Shown here: piece after piece, positions 49,996-62,300 of the stretch
Numbering within the stretch: position 1 is the stretch's first letter
How the letters are laid out: the number at the start of each line of letters is the position of its first letter
Origin: Dipetalonema caudispina
Taxonomy: Eukaryota > Nematoda > Chromadorea > Rhabditida > Onchocercidae
Assembly: GCA_013365325.1 (NCBI GenBank)
Contig: JABVXV010000050.1
Span: 1-64,000, forward strand
Length of the DNA: 64,000 nt
Direction: 5' to 3'
Made by a program: the position numbers and the translations under genes
Notes under the pieces: model-generated
What the model was told of the DNA's origin: nothing
The model's input: the letters and a program-made list of their open reading frames with translations, nothing else
The model's database searches: none

Positions 49996-52569
49996 TTAAA
50001 CAGGCTTCAAAATCTTTGCTGCATTTGTTGGAATCATAGTGGCATTAATTTCTTTCATCATTCCCGTTACAGCATCATTTTCCTTTTTCCCAATGTTTTT
50101 GTTGTCTTCTTTCGATTTCTCCACTTTCATTTGCTGCACTTCTGCTTCATTTGCCATCATTGAATTGTTCACCAGAGAATTAATTTCCAGCCGCGCATGT
50201 GAATGCTCAATGCTTTGAACTTGTTGATGTAATAGGTGAAAATCCGCGATCTCATGGCTAGGTAAGGATGCATCGAAATAATACTTCTTAAAGCCAACTG
50301 CAAGCAATGAATGCAGCAACAAAACGATAAATATCGTCCCAAAAGCGATCTGGAAAAAAAATGAGTTCCTGACCATTTTTTAAATTGTTGATTTACCATA
50401 CCTATACGTCTTAGAAATTCAACTTTCGCTCCGAACATACCTATTCATTGGTATCCTATAGATTATCAGGAATTCTAGGATTATTTGAACTTTTAGAACA
50501 TAACTATATTATTTCAACTTGGTATTGAAGTATAACTGCACAAATAGTTATGCCACATAAGCTATCCATCCTTCTATTTCCAGGTTGGATGTATCATCTT
50601 CCACATATCGTTACACTGCATTCAATGAGCTTACTTATACTTAACTGCTGAACAGCACAGATAAATCGTCCTCTAGCTTTTCCGAATCCTAATCACAAGT
50701 GAAATAAGCTATCGAACAAATAATGTTAACCTCTGGGATAAATACAAAGTGATCAGAACTAAAATTAATAAAATTTCTCAAAGCAAATATTCTGCTTACT
50801 GTTCTACTGCGGTCACTTTTAACGGCAGGCCATATGCTGCTTACAAGTACTGATCCACTTAATGCAACTGATAAAAATATAAGAAGCCAACGAAACCATT
50901 GTATTTGTAAAACCCACAGAACCTAGAAAATATCGATAAGAAAAAGATATTGTTGACTACTGCTGCAGTATTTCTGAAACCTCGAAAGCGTAACAATCAA
51001 TTTAATTAAATAGTCCATAATAAATGGTGCTAATAGTGCAGCCTAGATAAGAAAAAGATGGTTTTTATGTATTATAACAACAGATACAAGATCGGTAGGG
51101 CAATGTCACCATAGAAAAACGACCCCAAAAATTGGTTAATGTGTTTGAAATCTTCGAATTTGAATATGAAGATAATAAGAAATCTATTCCCGATTTTTTT
51201 CAGGTAAATTTAAAAGCTGTAGAATGGTTCAAATGTTGTTAAAACAATTCTAATTTTTTTATCGCTTTATCAGAAATTAAATATTCAAGATGGTACAGGT
51301 AGATACAAACCGATACAGGAACAAAGACTGATAGACTGTATCCATAAGCGCAAAGTATATCCAAATATGAATATTGCAAATATGATTTGCGATACCAGAA
51401 TAAGGAATAAAGAAGGAACGGTACCAATACGACATAGCAAAAAATAATTGTCGAAGCACCAGTAACTATAATTTGAAAATTGTAGACGAAGTTTAGCAAT
51501 TGGTTATTAAATGTTCAAATTCTTTACCTAATCTAAAGTCACTTCCATATTGGTAACTTGCACTACCACCTGCTGTTTGAATATATTTTGCAAGATTACC
51601 GCAAATAGCTGTGGAAAATACCAAAGTAACAGATATCCAAAAGGGTCCTGAAAATAGTTGTAAAATGAAGTATTAAAACATAGCTAACTAAATAAGCATT
51701 GAGATTCATAACTTTTCTTCAAGTCTCATTTAATATACCCCATAAATCTGGAAGTGGCTGAATGTGATCAGTGATAAAATTGGACGCAAGTCGTGGAAAC
51801 ATACTGTACAAAATTCTCGACAGCACCTGAAAAAGAAGTGTTAACCAAAACATGTATATATAAAAAGTGAGAAAAAATGCAATGCTTTTCTCGGCGTTTT
51901 TGTGAAGACAGCTCTACCAAAATAACATTTAAAATTAAAAAAAAAGCAAAAATCCAGAAGTCGAAATCCAAACCTGATCAGTGTCGACATCAAAATATTG
52001 CTGGTAAAATTCGAATGAGAAAAAGTTTTTTTTCTTTGTTATACTACTTCGACTGCTTGTACCATCGGAAGTAAACAGCTGCAGAATTGATTTGGAAAAG
52101 TATGTCTCAAGCTACACTTTCACAATTTTGATACCATTACTAACAGATATCCAGGAAAGAATTTTCAACAAAAACGCTTCCTGACAGTTATACTTTAACA
52201 GACTTTGTTTCTTATGATTAGCATGCTAACGAGTGCTGCATGCCACTACCGTCAGGTGATAAAAGCAAAAATTAAACCAATCATTCCTCGATGGTAAATC
52301 GAAAATTGAAATAGTAATAAACATTCCCTAGTACCGATTCGCATGCGATAGCATCTTAACAACACTAATGGTATCACGCAGTCTTCATGGTATATATCAC
52401 TTACATAGGATTGATCTCCAAGCTCACCCGGAGGTCGAGGATCATCATTTGGATTTATGGTGCTTGGTCCGAAATCTGCAACAATCTTCTATTCAATAAT
52501 ATCAATATCAGGGATGAAATATCCTTTCAGAAAAAGAAGAAGCTTACCTTGAAATTGCAAATTATTCAT
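49996..52569 (-). CDS. YIPF1/YIPF2-type Yip1-domain Golgi membrane protein
   Basis: Five-helix membrane protein of the Yip1 family, which acts with Rab GTPases in Golgi and endosomal traffic. Exons on the minus strand: 52569-52548, 52475-52405, 52078-51974, 51826-51739, 51647-51528, 51465-51311, 50922-50800, 50349-49996; all phases agree, 345 aa. Family landmarks in order: the cytosolic motif FSFEFYQQYFDVDTDQVLSR, PDLWGPFWISVTLVF (helix 1), ASTIIFCYVVLVPFLLY (helix 2), LDILCAYGYSLSVFVPVSVLW (helix 3), WLLIFLSVALSGSVLVSSIW then PAVKSDR (helix 4), and FGTIFIVLLLHSLLAVG followed by YYFDA (helix 5). These align well with human YIPF1. The C-terminal tail of about 85 residues after YYFDA is longer than in the human protein (about 30) and is hydrophilic, ending NAAKILKPV. 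The start is the only ATG in exon 1, giving MNNLQFQDFG, similar to the family's DDLQFEEFG. Confidence 0.94.
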
Positions 52570-54543
52570 TTGATCTGCTATAACTGAAATTACAATAAAT
52601 TAAACGAAATTCGAATAATTTATAAGCAATACGAAAAAAAAAACTACGAATTCGATGCAAAAACTGTAACCACTACAAATGCGAATATGAGAAATATGAA
52701 AAAAAAAGTACACATAAATATAAGAATATTTTCAACACGACCTCAGTGCAATTCTATGACCTCAAGATGGAACGGTATGCTGAACTGTAATCCCGATCCT
52801 ATCAACTCCTCGTTCTCATCTTAATTTTAAATGACAGCATCGATGAGTCTTACACTAAATTTTCAATTTTATTGAGAATTGCATAGATAATTTAATCAAT
52901 AGATAAGAAAAAGAGCAATGTAAAGCAATGGAATATTTGAACATTTCTCTGAAGAAATTGAATGAAAAAGATTGGAAGAAAATATTTTTATTCTTATCAA
53001 AGCATAAAAATGCATTAATCAACAAAAAATACAGGTGAAAACATTGGTAACCGGATAGATCTAAATATGCTAAGTAATTTGCTGCACTCGTATTTCAAAG
53101 AAACATACATTATTTCGGGAATTGATTCCAATAATCTTTTGGTTTAATAATTTTTCGTTCTCACACATCCTTTTTTGATATTTCTCCTTGTGCTTATCTT
53201 TAAGCTGTTTTACTTATTATATTTAATCTTAAATGAAGAATTGTTATTATTCTGATGATGATACAATGAAAATGATATTTTACGCGTAACATTTAATAAG
53301 AGAAAATCTTCTATGCTATAGCAGTATCAAATCACTCAATTTTGCTTTTGTTGCATACATATACGTGTAACTTGATTCAGCATATATTTGAATAACTTTT
53401 CCAAGTTTGAGAAATTTGATAATGCAACGGGAAAATTGATTGTTTGTGAGTTTTAGAAAGACAAATAAAAAAGATCATACTTTTCAGTAATTTCTTTTGC
53501 AACATCAGTCACAAAAGTTGTAAGAATCGCATGGAACATATACCCCAAATAACCACACAAACTTACGTAACAAGTCGAGAAAAAAAAAGAACAAGCAAAC
53601 AGACAAGATACAATGCCCCTCCCTAATGTATGCACACATTATTAAAATTCAAAAATCTGAATCTCTTTTGTGAAATTTGTAAAAGTTAACATTTAGGAAG
53701 CGCTCAGTGTTATGTCACATATCAACAAATTCGAAATAAATAAATGAAGCTCTAAACATGAAAGGAAGTTAAATACCATTAAGTTAAGGGCTCAAATTTC
53801 GGAAGCAACTTTAAGGCAATCGTGGTTCTTGTTCAAAAATAGCTCAAATCTTACACTGTGATATATTTTTGCAACTGCAAAAATAATAAAACTTTGAAAT
53901 ATCCGATGAAATTTCAACCGCAAACAAAATTCAATTTGCAATTAAAAACAGAAATCTGTGATTCTATTATATGATAAGCTCAGTGTCTAGAATAAGTAGT
54001 AATACTAAAATTCAGAATATAAAAGAAGCTTGAGTTGTGCCAACTATATTGGGAAAATAAATAACAAAAGGATTCTACTTGAGCATCAAAATGTACTATT
54101 CGATATTGAAAACAGTTGTACAAAACACCTATCTTTACGCTGTCCTTGAATTTTTAAATGTCTAGTTCTAATTTTTTAAAACTTGCAAATTTATCATTGC
54201 CTCTTTTCTTTAACTTTGATCAAGGATGAAAGACAGCAACAGAACAAGAAAAGACAGCTTCCAAAAAACTGGTTTTATCCATATCTGTTACCAGAATACC
54301 TCAACTCAAAAATCCCAAAAAAGAGACATAAACATTACAACTTGGAAACAAAGGGTTCATTTACAAAGTTTATCAACTTAATAAAACCCTTGATATAAAG
54401 CAAACTGAATACTTGAAAAGTTAAAAAAAAAAAAACCAATCACCTAGTTTTCACATGGCTATTTAAATTTAGCTCTTCATATCCCACGATTTCTTTCAAT
54501 AGCAGTTTCGAATCCGGCATTTCCACCACAAAGCGCATTTCTT
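52570..54543. other. Spacer between two minus-strand genes
   Basis: About 2 kb holding the YIPF gene's 5' flank and the ZRANB2 homologue's 3' flank. AT-rich with no supported exon. Short open frames on both strands here lack splice partners. Confidence 0.55.
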
Positions 54544-55903
54544 TCAACGTCGATCTTTATCTCGATGTGCCGAAGAACCGTGATGTCGACGTGGTGAACT
54601 TTCTCTGAGAAAATTTAGGGAAAATTTCTTGAGTTTACAAAAGATTTATTTCAATTTAGAAAGTTGAAATGAGGCCAATTTCACCTTGAAAATAATATGG
54701 ATGTGAATATAGATTAAAGGTCTAAGTAAAGCTTTAGAAAATCTGATTGTTTCTTATAAAACTTCCGTATTACACAAGAGTACTTAAGTGAAGCTTACCT
54801 CCCTTATTCCATGTTTGCTAATATCTTACCATCCTCTATCAATTCATTATAAACCTTATTTAGAGACACACAAATGCAGCTCAAATGCTTTTCATCATCT
54901 CACCAGATAGAATCTTTGAAATATTTTCTAGTTACCGTCACAATATGAAAATTTTCAGTTCTCGAAAGAACAATGTTTGATATATGCGGGGAACAAAACA
55001 AAGAAAGACTAACTTGATCAATAAATAAAACTAACTTGCATTGACTATTGCGTTGGCCGTACCGACTTCTCTCCCGTTCATCTTTGCTGCTACGTTCATC
55101 TCTACGTTCACGATCGCGTTCCTTTTCCTTATCACGGGTTGAATCACGATCTTTACTCCGGGTATCACTCTTTTCCTTCTCACGTTCAACATCTCGGCTA
55201 TGACGTTTGCGTTCCTCTTCACTTTCACTTTCTTCGCAGGAACATTCACCGCCACTGCACGAACATGAGCAACTGGAATGGTTACATAAATTTACGTTGA
55301 CTGCTCATTATGCTACTTGTAGCTGATGATTACTGCATTCAACAAAGTTAACAAGTATTTCCCTGATTATAAATGCGCTCACTGATAACCATACTATGTG
55401 ATGTTCACTTTTATTTACAAAAATGGATTCAAAGAGAAGCAGAACAGGAATTTTCGGAACCAGTTCATGTTTTCCTAAGCTTTGTTGTTCACCGAAAGGA
55501 CTAGCAATCACGGGAAAAATTAGAAGTCTTACTCTGATGAACATTTTGATTCGCTCCTTACTCGAGTTTCTGTGGTTGACGATGCAAGGGCAGCTTTACG
55601 CGCTGCTATTTTAGCTTTCAGATTTTCTACTTCGAATTCATCAGCACTTAAATCATACTTATCCAAATCGGCATCATTTCCATCTTCTTCCTCCTCTTCT
55701 TCTTCCACCTTTGAGAAAAATCAAGTTATTTCTATAGAAATTTATGATCTTGTTAATATTACCACCTAATATCCCGTGTAACATTATCAATATGAATACC
55801 AATACAAGCTGCTCATGTTCCAAATGTCTAGTTTTCAACTAATCTTCATTCCATCCCACGGTTCCTCACACACAGCCAACATTGCATTTCACAAGGCAAA
55901 AGC

Positions 55904-55934
<31 letters not shown>

Positions 55935-57474
55935 TACCTTATTTAATATGATTAGTATCCTAAACAATATTTTTAACAAAAAATAAAAAGCAAACCTCAG
56001 CATGTTGCATACCTCTTCATCGTTGTCACCAGACACAGCCTCTTTGGCATCGGTTTCCACCTCTTCAATCTTTTCTTTTCCTATATCACTTTCTTCTTCG
56101 TTGTATTTCGAACATTCATCTGATTCACTGATCTTCTGCTCCTGAAATAAAATACATGATGGAAAAAGCTGCAAAGTCAATTATTATTTTGATTTATTAC
56201 CACTGAAATTACACCAATCATTCTGTAATGCAAACACTATTAAAGTAGTGCAAATATACCACGTATAGATCAGAACTTCTAAGAAACATAATGTATATTG
56301 AACTACTCAGCTTGATCTATTTTGCAGTTAGATCATAAACGCTTTAAGCGTCTGATTGACCCGTGATATCGACTTTTGCTGATATTTTCTCAGCTTGATT
56401 GAAGTTTCAGGGAATATATTTTACTGTTTCGATATTTTAAATTATATTTGCCAATTTTTCCTGGAGAAACTGAGTAGACTATGCAGCATAGAATTTTGTC
56501 AGTAAATGCAAAATAATTAACACCTCTTCCGCCTTGTTATCTAATTTTCGCCGTTTCTTTTTACGACCAAATTCATCAAATTCTTCGTCATCTTCTCGTT
56601 CAATATATTCAACATTCTGTCGATCCATATATCCACCACCATAACCTGGAAAACGAGCTCCGTCGAAAAGTATATTTTCACTTAAACTTACGGACTCTCT
56701 CCTCATGAAATACGATTTACTAACTAATTCAGTAATTTAAATTCATGAAGTCTGCCTGCTTGAACGACTTATTTAATTGGATTCACAAAACCTACCAGTT
56801 CGTACTTCCAAATCACCCAATTTTGGTGCATTACATATATTACATGCTGTTCTTCGCGCCCAATTTACATTGCCACATCTAAAACTTATTGATAGAAATT
56901 TCGTGAATGACAATTCTCTGGATACGACAGGAAGTGATTGATCCTTGACCCTCATCAATCCTGCTGCTTTTGTTAGTGTTCTTCTCGTCTTACCAGATAA
57001 AAAGACATATAGTCTATACACACATGCAAATGAACTTAACTCACAGATTCTTCATATCAAAACCATTATGTACAGATCATATCATCCATGTACTCAATGT
57101 AATCTTACGAAGGATTGCCATTGATTCTGCTCACTAACATGAGCTTCACTTCAACTAAAATATGCAATAATTATCAAAAGAAAATGTACAACTAACTTAG
57201 TGCACGCCCAATCTTCAGCAGCAAATAATCCTTTTGACTTTTCTGCTGCATCTTTCCCAATTTCACGGCCGACACGATTCTTGGAACGTGGCTTAGCTTT
57301 ACCACAACGTTCACATACGCTAACGCGATCCGCGTTGATATATGCACATTTTGCATCAACACATGCCCATTCACCGTCACGTAAAGCACGTCGATGAGTA
57401 CTTGGTGCAGTGACTACATTTGAAGCCATTTGACGTTGCCGTTCTAAGTAACGTGAAGCATCATCTGAACTCAT
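54544..57474 (-). CDS. zranb2: ZRANB2-type zinc-finger/RS splicing protein
   Basis: Nuclear protein that binds GGU-type RNA through two RanBP2-type zinc fingers and affects splice-site choice (known for ZRANB2). Exons on the minus strand: 57474-57197, 56878-56796, 56645-56524, 56141-56013, 55708-55533, 55272-55036, 54604-54544; 361 aa, close to human ZRANB2 (about 320-330). Finger 1 is GEWACVDAKCAYINADRVSVCERC; the loop is C-X4-C and N-X6-C-X2-C. Finger 2 is DWACTKCGNVNWARRTACNIC. Next come the family landmarks GGGYMDRQNVEYIERE and EFDEFGRKKKRRK, a Glu-rich stretch, and DADLDKYDLSADEF. The RS-like tail is rich in Arg/Asp/Glu/Lys rather than pure RS. A cysteine-rich patch, CSSDCSCSCSGGECSCEES, interrupts it. 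Exon 5 has two nested donors (GTAAGG after 55562, GTAAGA after 55533); only the second keeps phase with exon 6. Exon 6 to 7 uses GTTAGT. Confidence 0.94.
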
Positions 57475-59385
57475 TGTACGATAGACCTTAAACTGTAATA
57501 AAGCCTTTTTATATGAATGAAAAAATTAAACTTTACACGTAAGCATTTAAGTTACAAATACAAATATAAATCGATTGTATGATAAGTACATAAGTAAGAT
57601 TATTAATAATTGCATATGAAAAAGATTTTGTAACGAAATGAGTAAAACAAATACATAAATACAAATGAAAATAAATAAATACAAATACTAGAAATAATAG
57701 TAACAAAAATGCTCTTATACATTCATTAATTTAATACAATAAAAAATTTAATTCTACGAAATTTCAAACCTAAAAAAGAAGAAAAAAAAAAGAAATTACA
57801 TCACCACAATTAAAATATATAAATTACACTAACCGAACACCCGGGAATCCACCTAGCTATACGGTAAATTATCTCGACTACTATCAAAGCTACCGTAATT
57901 CATGTTGTCAGCATGAAAACCAATGTATCAATAACCGCAGTATAATTTGTTTTTTAGATATTATATATCTCAATGCAATGTTAATTGATTGACAATCGAT
58001 GATAGTAATTTGAAAATTGATCTTTTGATGACGTCAGATTTACGTTTTATATAAGTTTAGCAGTACGTGAACTGTATCAATCGAATTTGAACTGTTACAT
58101 TTAACTAATTCACTGATCACTAATTATTATCGATCGAATAATATTGGCTACAGTTTTTGATTCTTTAATTGTTAAAATATATATTAAAAGTTTCACAAAT
58201 TTGAATCATTTTTAGATGAAAATGAAAATAATTTTAAGAAATGTCAATTGCGTTGGTAAAACTTTTATTTATTATAAACTAACTAGCTAGAGGGTTTAAA
58301 ATTTTTAATAACTTTCCATCGACATACTAAGAATAGATGATTAAATGAATGAAATTATAACCTTTATTTGGAAATTTAATTTTTCATCAAATATTAAATG
58401 TTTGCTCCATTTTTTTTTTTTTTTTTTTTTGCTTTCCAAAGACTATTCGTTACTGTTTTTTCGACAAGAAAAAAAAAAGGAAATAAGACTGGAAGGTTTG
58501 AAAATTTGTGGTAGGTGCAATTATGCAATTTTAATTTAATTACTATTTCTTGAAATAATTTTTTTTTTCATTTCCAATTTACATATTAGATTAAATTAAC
58601 TTCATAATTTACATAAATGCGTTTATTTAATTAAGTTTTGTGCAGATATAATTTCCCTGTCATAAAATATAGATGTAAGCAGTAATTGAAAATCAGAATT
58701 TCTTATTATGTAAAATTGTGATATCACTGTGAGGAAATCCGTATTTTACATATTTTTTCTTCTCCCCATCTAATAAGTATTCAAGTAATTCATTCTCCTT
58801 GTAAATATCACTTACAATGGTACTTCTTAAATCAAATAGCCCAATAATTTGCCAACAAAAGAAATTACGACAAAAATATAAACGACAAAATTCTTTAAAA
58901 AACTACGAAAATTTTTTGATTTAAATTCACAACAAAAGTTTTTTCTTAAAAATTTTTAGATTTTTGTAAAAACTTTATATTTGAAAAAAAAAGAGAAAAG
59001 AAAGATCGATAGAAACATTAAAATAAAATGATTTGTTAAAATTAAGTTGAATGTCGTTTTTTTTTTTTTGGAATGATTTATAATTTTGGTCTTTTGTTTC
59101 TATTTGAAGCATTGAGAAATCTGATCGGATGATTTGAATTTCATGCAATTATTTTAAAACCATCGGCTACCTCTTATCATTCGATATGAATGATATAACA
59201 ATACAGCATACAATGCTCAATTTAAATTTAATTTTTATATTTGGAAAATTTCAAGCAGTTTGAAATGATTACCTCAGCGATCTTATCCGTTTTTCCTTTC
59301 AGTATTGATTTTTTTAGAAGAAAAGACGAAAATATTCATTCATTGTTAATGAAATTCATATCAAAAGCGGTTGGATTTTGAGTAA
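57475..59385. other. Divergent promoter region (ZRANB2 homologue and cotransporter)
   Basis: 1.9 kb between head-to-head genes. It contains a full CRE palindrome at 58029, poly-T runs near 58411 and 59060, and no supported exon. Confidence 0.6.
58029..58036. promoter_or_regulatory. TGACGTCA (CRE) palindrome in divergent promoter
   Basis: Perfect CREB/ATF consensus about 555 bp upstream of the ZRANB2 homologue start and 1.35 kb upstream of the cotransporter start. Motif match only. Confidence 0.3.
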
Positions 59386-62300
59386 ATGGTAAAATCAACA
59401 GCTAAAAAGAAACAAGCATTGGATAAAGGTGAAATCGGAATTGTCAAAAAGGTTAGGAGCAATAATTATGATAGAATGAATGACGTACCACTGGATGATA
59501 CACGAAAGGAATCGGAAGAGGAGAGTTCAGATGAAGGTAAACAGCCGTTATCATTCATATTTCAATTTTAGATTTCGTTTTTCAATAATTGATAATTGAT
59601 GGTAGATAATTGGAAAAATTGGATAGTTGAAAAACAAAATCTAAAATCGATCATTAATAAAATTAAGCTAGTTTTTAAGAGTTTATATTATAAGGTAGTC
59701 ATTTAGACGATATTGTATTGTTATGAACGGTATGAAATCCAATGACCAGTAAGAGATATTTCGAAATGTTATGAGAGAGCGGAAATGTCAGAGGTCAAGA
59801 AATCAGTTTAGCTTTAATTGTAAATAAATCTTATTTATTTATATCATATTATGCATATAAATGTTAAAATTTACTGTTCTCAACAGAAAGGATAAATACT
59901 TTTATAGAAATCAGAAGAGAAGATTAAGAAACTTGAACTCTTCGATTATCATTGTTAAATTAATAGCTTGTTAGATTTCAGATATTCTGAAATTTTTTTA
60001 TTATTGTCACATTTCCACCAATTAATCTTTAATCCCTTGTCAGAAAATTTTTATAACGATCAGTATTCAGAATTATATCAGAATTGGAAGATTACTATTA
60101 TTTATTAGCATTATCATGTTATCAGTTGTATTCTGCTATTGTGCTAATTTAACTTTTTTTAAAATAAATTTTAACCTTATTAAATACATGAATAAATACA
60201 AGCATTGATAGCAGAAATTGTTGTAGCTATAAGTACTTCGCCCATATTTCTATTTCGGAAAATTCTATCCACGATTGGACGCAATATACAACTTATCATT
60301 AATACCGTTTTTGTACAAGTAAGAAGAAACATTATTTGTTTACATTCCACGTGATTTACGTTTGTCAAAGGTAAATTTATCAAAAGAAAATATGCTTAAT
60401 GCATGAATAAGGATCAGTATCATTACACCGTATTTTATTGATTTGAAATAATTTCCAGGATGACAATCCGTTGTACGGTCGTGGAACATTGGGTGTTTTC
60501 TCAGGTGTTTATATCAGTTATATGCAAAATATTCTCCTGCTTGGTGTTATCTTTTTCCGTTTGCCATGGATTGTTGGTATTCTGAGTTTAAGTCTAACAG
60601 CATTCGCAATTTTTCTCATATTTACAGCGGTACTCTTTCATGCATTTTATTCATTTTTAACCCTTCAAACTTAAAATTTCTCAAATTTCAATTAAAAAAT
60701 TTTTGTCTAATTTCAAAATAATCAACAATATTGAATGATGGATGGTTTCCAAAGTATGTATTCCCTGCATCATATGTCATAATAAACGGTTTATAAATGT
60801 GGACCTTACATAAGCTTCTTAAAAGAGGCTCATGCTCTATCTGACGAATTAATTAATTAGATTGATGTGAATATATGGAAGATGGTGGAATGAATAAATT
60901 TGTATTACATTTAGATTTTATTTTCGTCATTTTCGATCGCAGCAATTGCAACAAACGGAAGTGATCGTTTATATGGTGGTCCATTTACTACAATTGCTTA
61001 CAGTTTGGGTAATCGAGTAGCGCTTGTTGGTAAGCAAATTAGCGCAATAATTTAATTAAGCAAATTAGCGCAATAATTTAATTATTAATTAACTGATAGT
61101 GGCAAGTACTGAAGACAGATGGGTAAAATACGAAAAAATGTAGAATTAAATAAAGAGATTTTATTTGTGATGGTGAGTTAATTGCATCGAATTTCAACAC
61201 ACACTGTTAAGCCAATAAATAAAATTTGATATTATGTGTAACAAAATACGTATCTATTTTTAAGTCCCACGTTATTTACGTGGAAGAATGTATTGAATCT
61301 ACTAATGAAGTATAAATACAAATGAATGTGTGAAAGAATTGAATACATTATATAACAGATATATTTTCCACTAATTACTGGCAATACTAATTATGTATTT
61401 CCTAAAATGTTAAATGTTCTTAAAATGTTAGCAAAGACTTGTTTAATTGCTAAATAATCCTTAAGATTTTACTAACAAATTAAGTTTTTATTGTTACAGC
61501 TGGAGTGATGCTTTGCTTAGCAAATTGTGGCTTTACTGGAATATGCTTAACAATATGTGCTCAACTAATCCAGCAATATATTCTGAAGCCAAGTCCAGTA
61601 CAGCCAAATTTAGTAAAGCTAGCATTTGAAAATGTTAGTTGGATGAAAATTTTTTAGTGTTTCTGTCGGTAATTTCAAGTGTCATTTCATGGCAAAAAGT
61701 GAGAAATTGAGCTTAATTTCAAATGTCAAATGCATTTCACTGCATGTTTTAGATCATCAAGAAAATCTTTTCTACACCCTACAAATTCAAACAGTTACTA
61801 ATTATGATTCAAAAAAGATGCAAGGTATAGAGCAACTGACTAAGCACATTTTTGATTCGATTTCAAATACCAATTATATTTTTGAAGTTTTCATAAATAG
61901 AATGACTTTTTCGTAAATTGACTTTTCGCTTATCTAAACTAATGGTTATTGCTGTAAAATAAAATTTGAAAAGAAGCAAAGAATAAAATAAGTAGAAATC
62001 CATTATGTACTAGAATGGAATTTTAAAGGAATTATTATTTTTAAAGATATTGTAAGAGAGAAATGAAGTTTCTAACGATGATTCTTTGCGCTGAATCATT
62101 ATCACTGATAATACTCATTACAGTTGAATCATTTCGCGTTATCATTCCTTATCAACCACCACTAGTACTTTACTATTCAGCTATTATGCGAAAATTAACT
62201 CGGAATTTCTTGAATCAACATAATTTTTAAGTCGGAAAAATTTTTTCTTTCTTTTTTTCAGGATTACAATGCTATTCAAGAACTATATGAAAAACCGTAT

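Noticed and set aside
54183..54398. 71-codon plus-strand frame
   Set aside because: No partner exons and no family signal; lies in the 3' flank of the ZRANB2 homologue.
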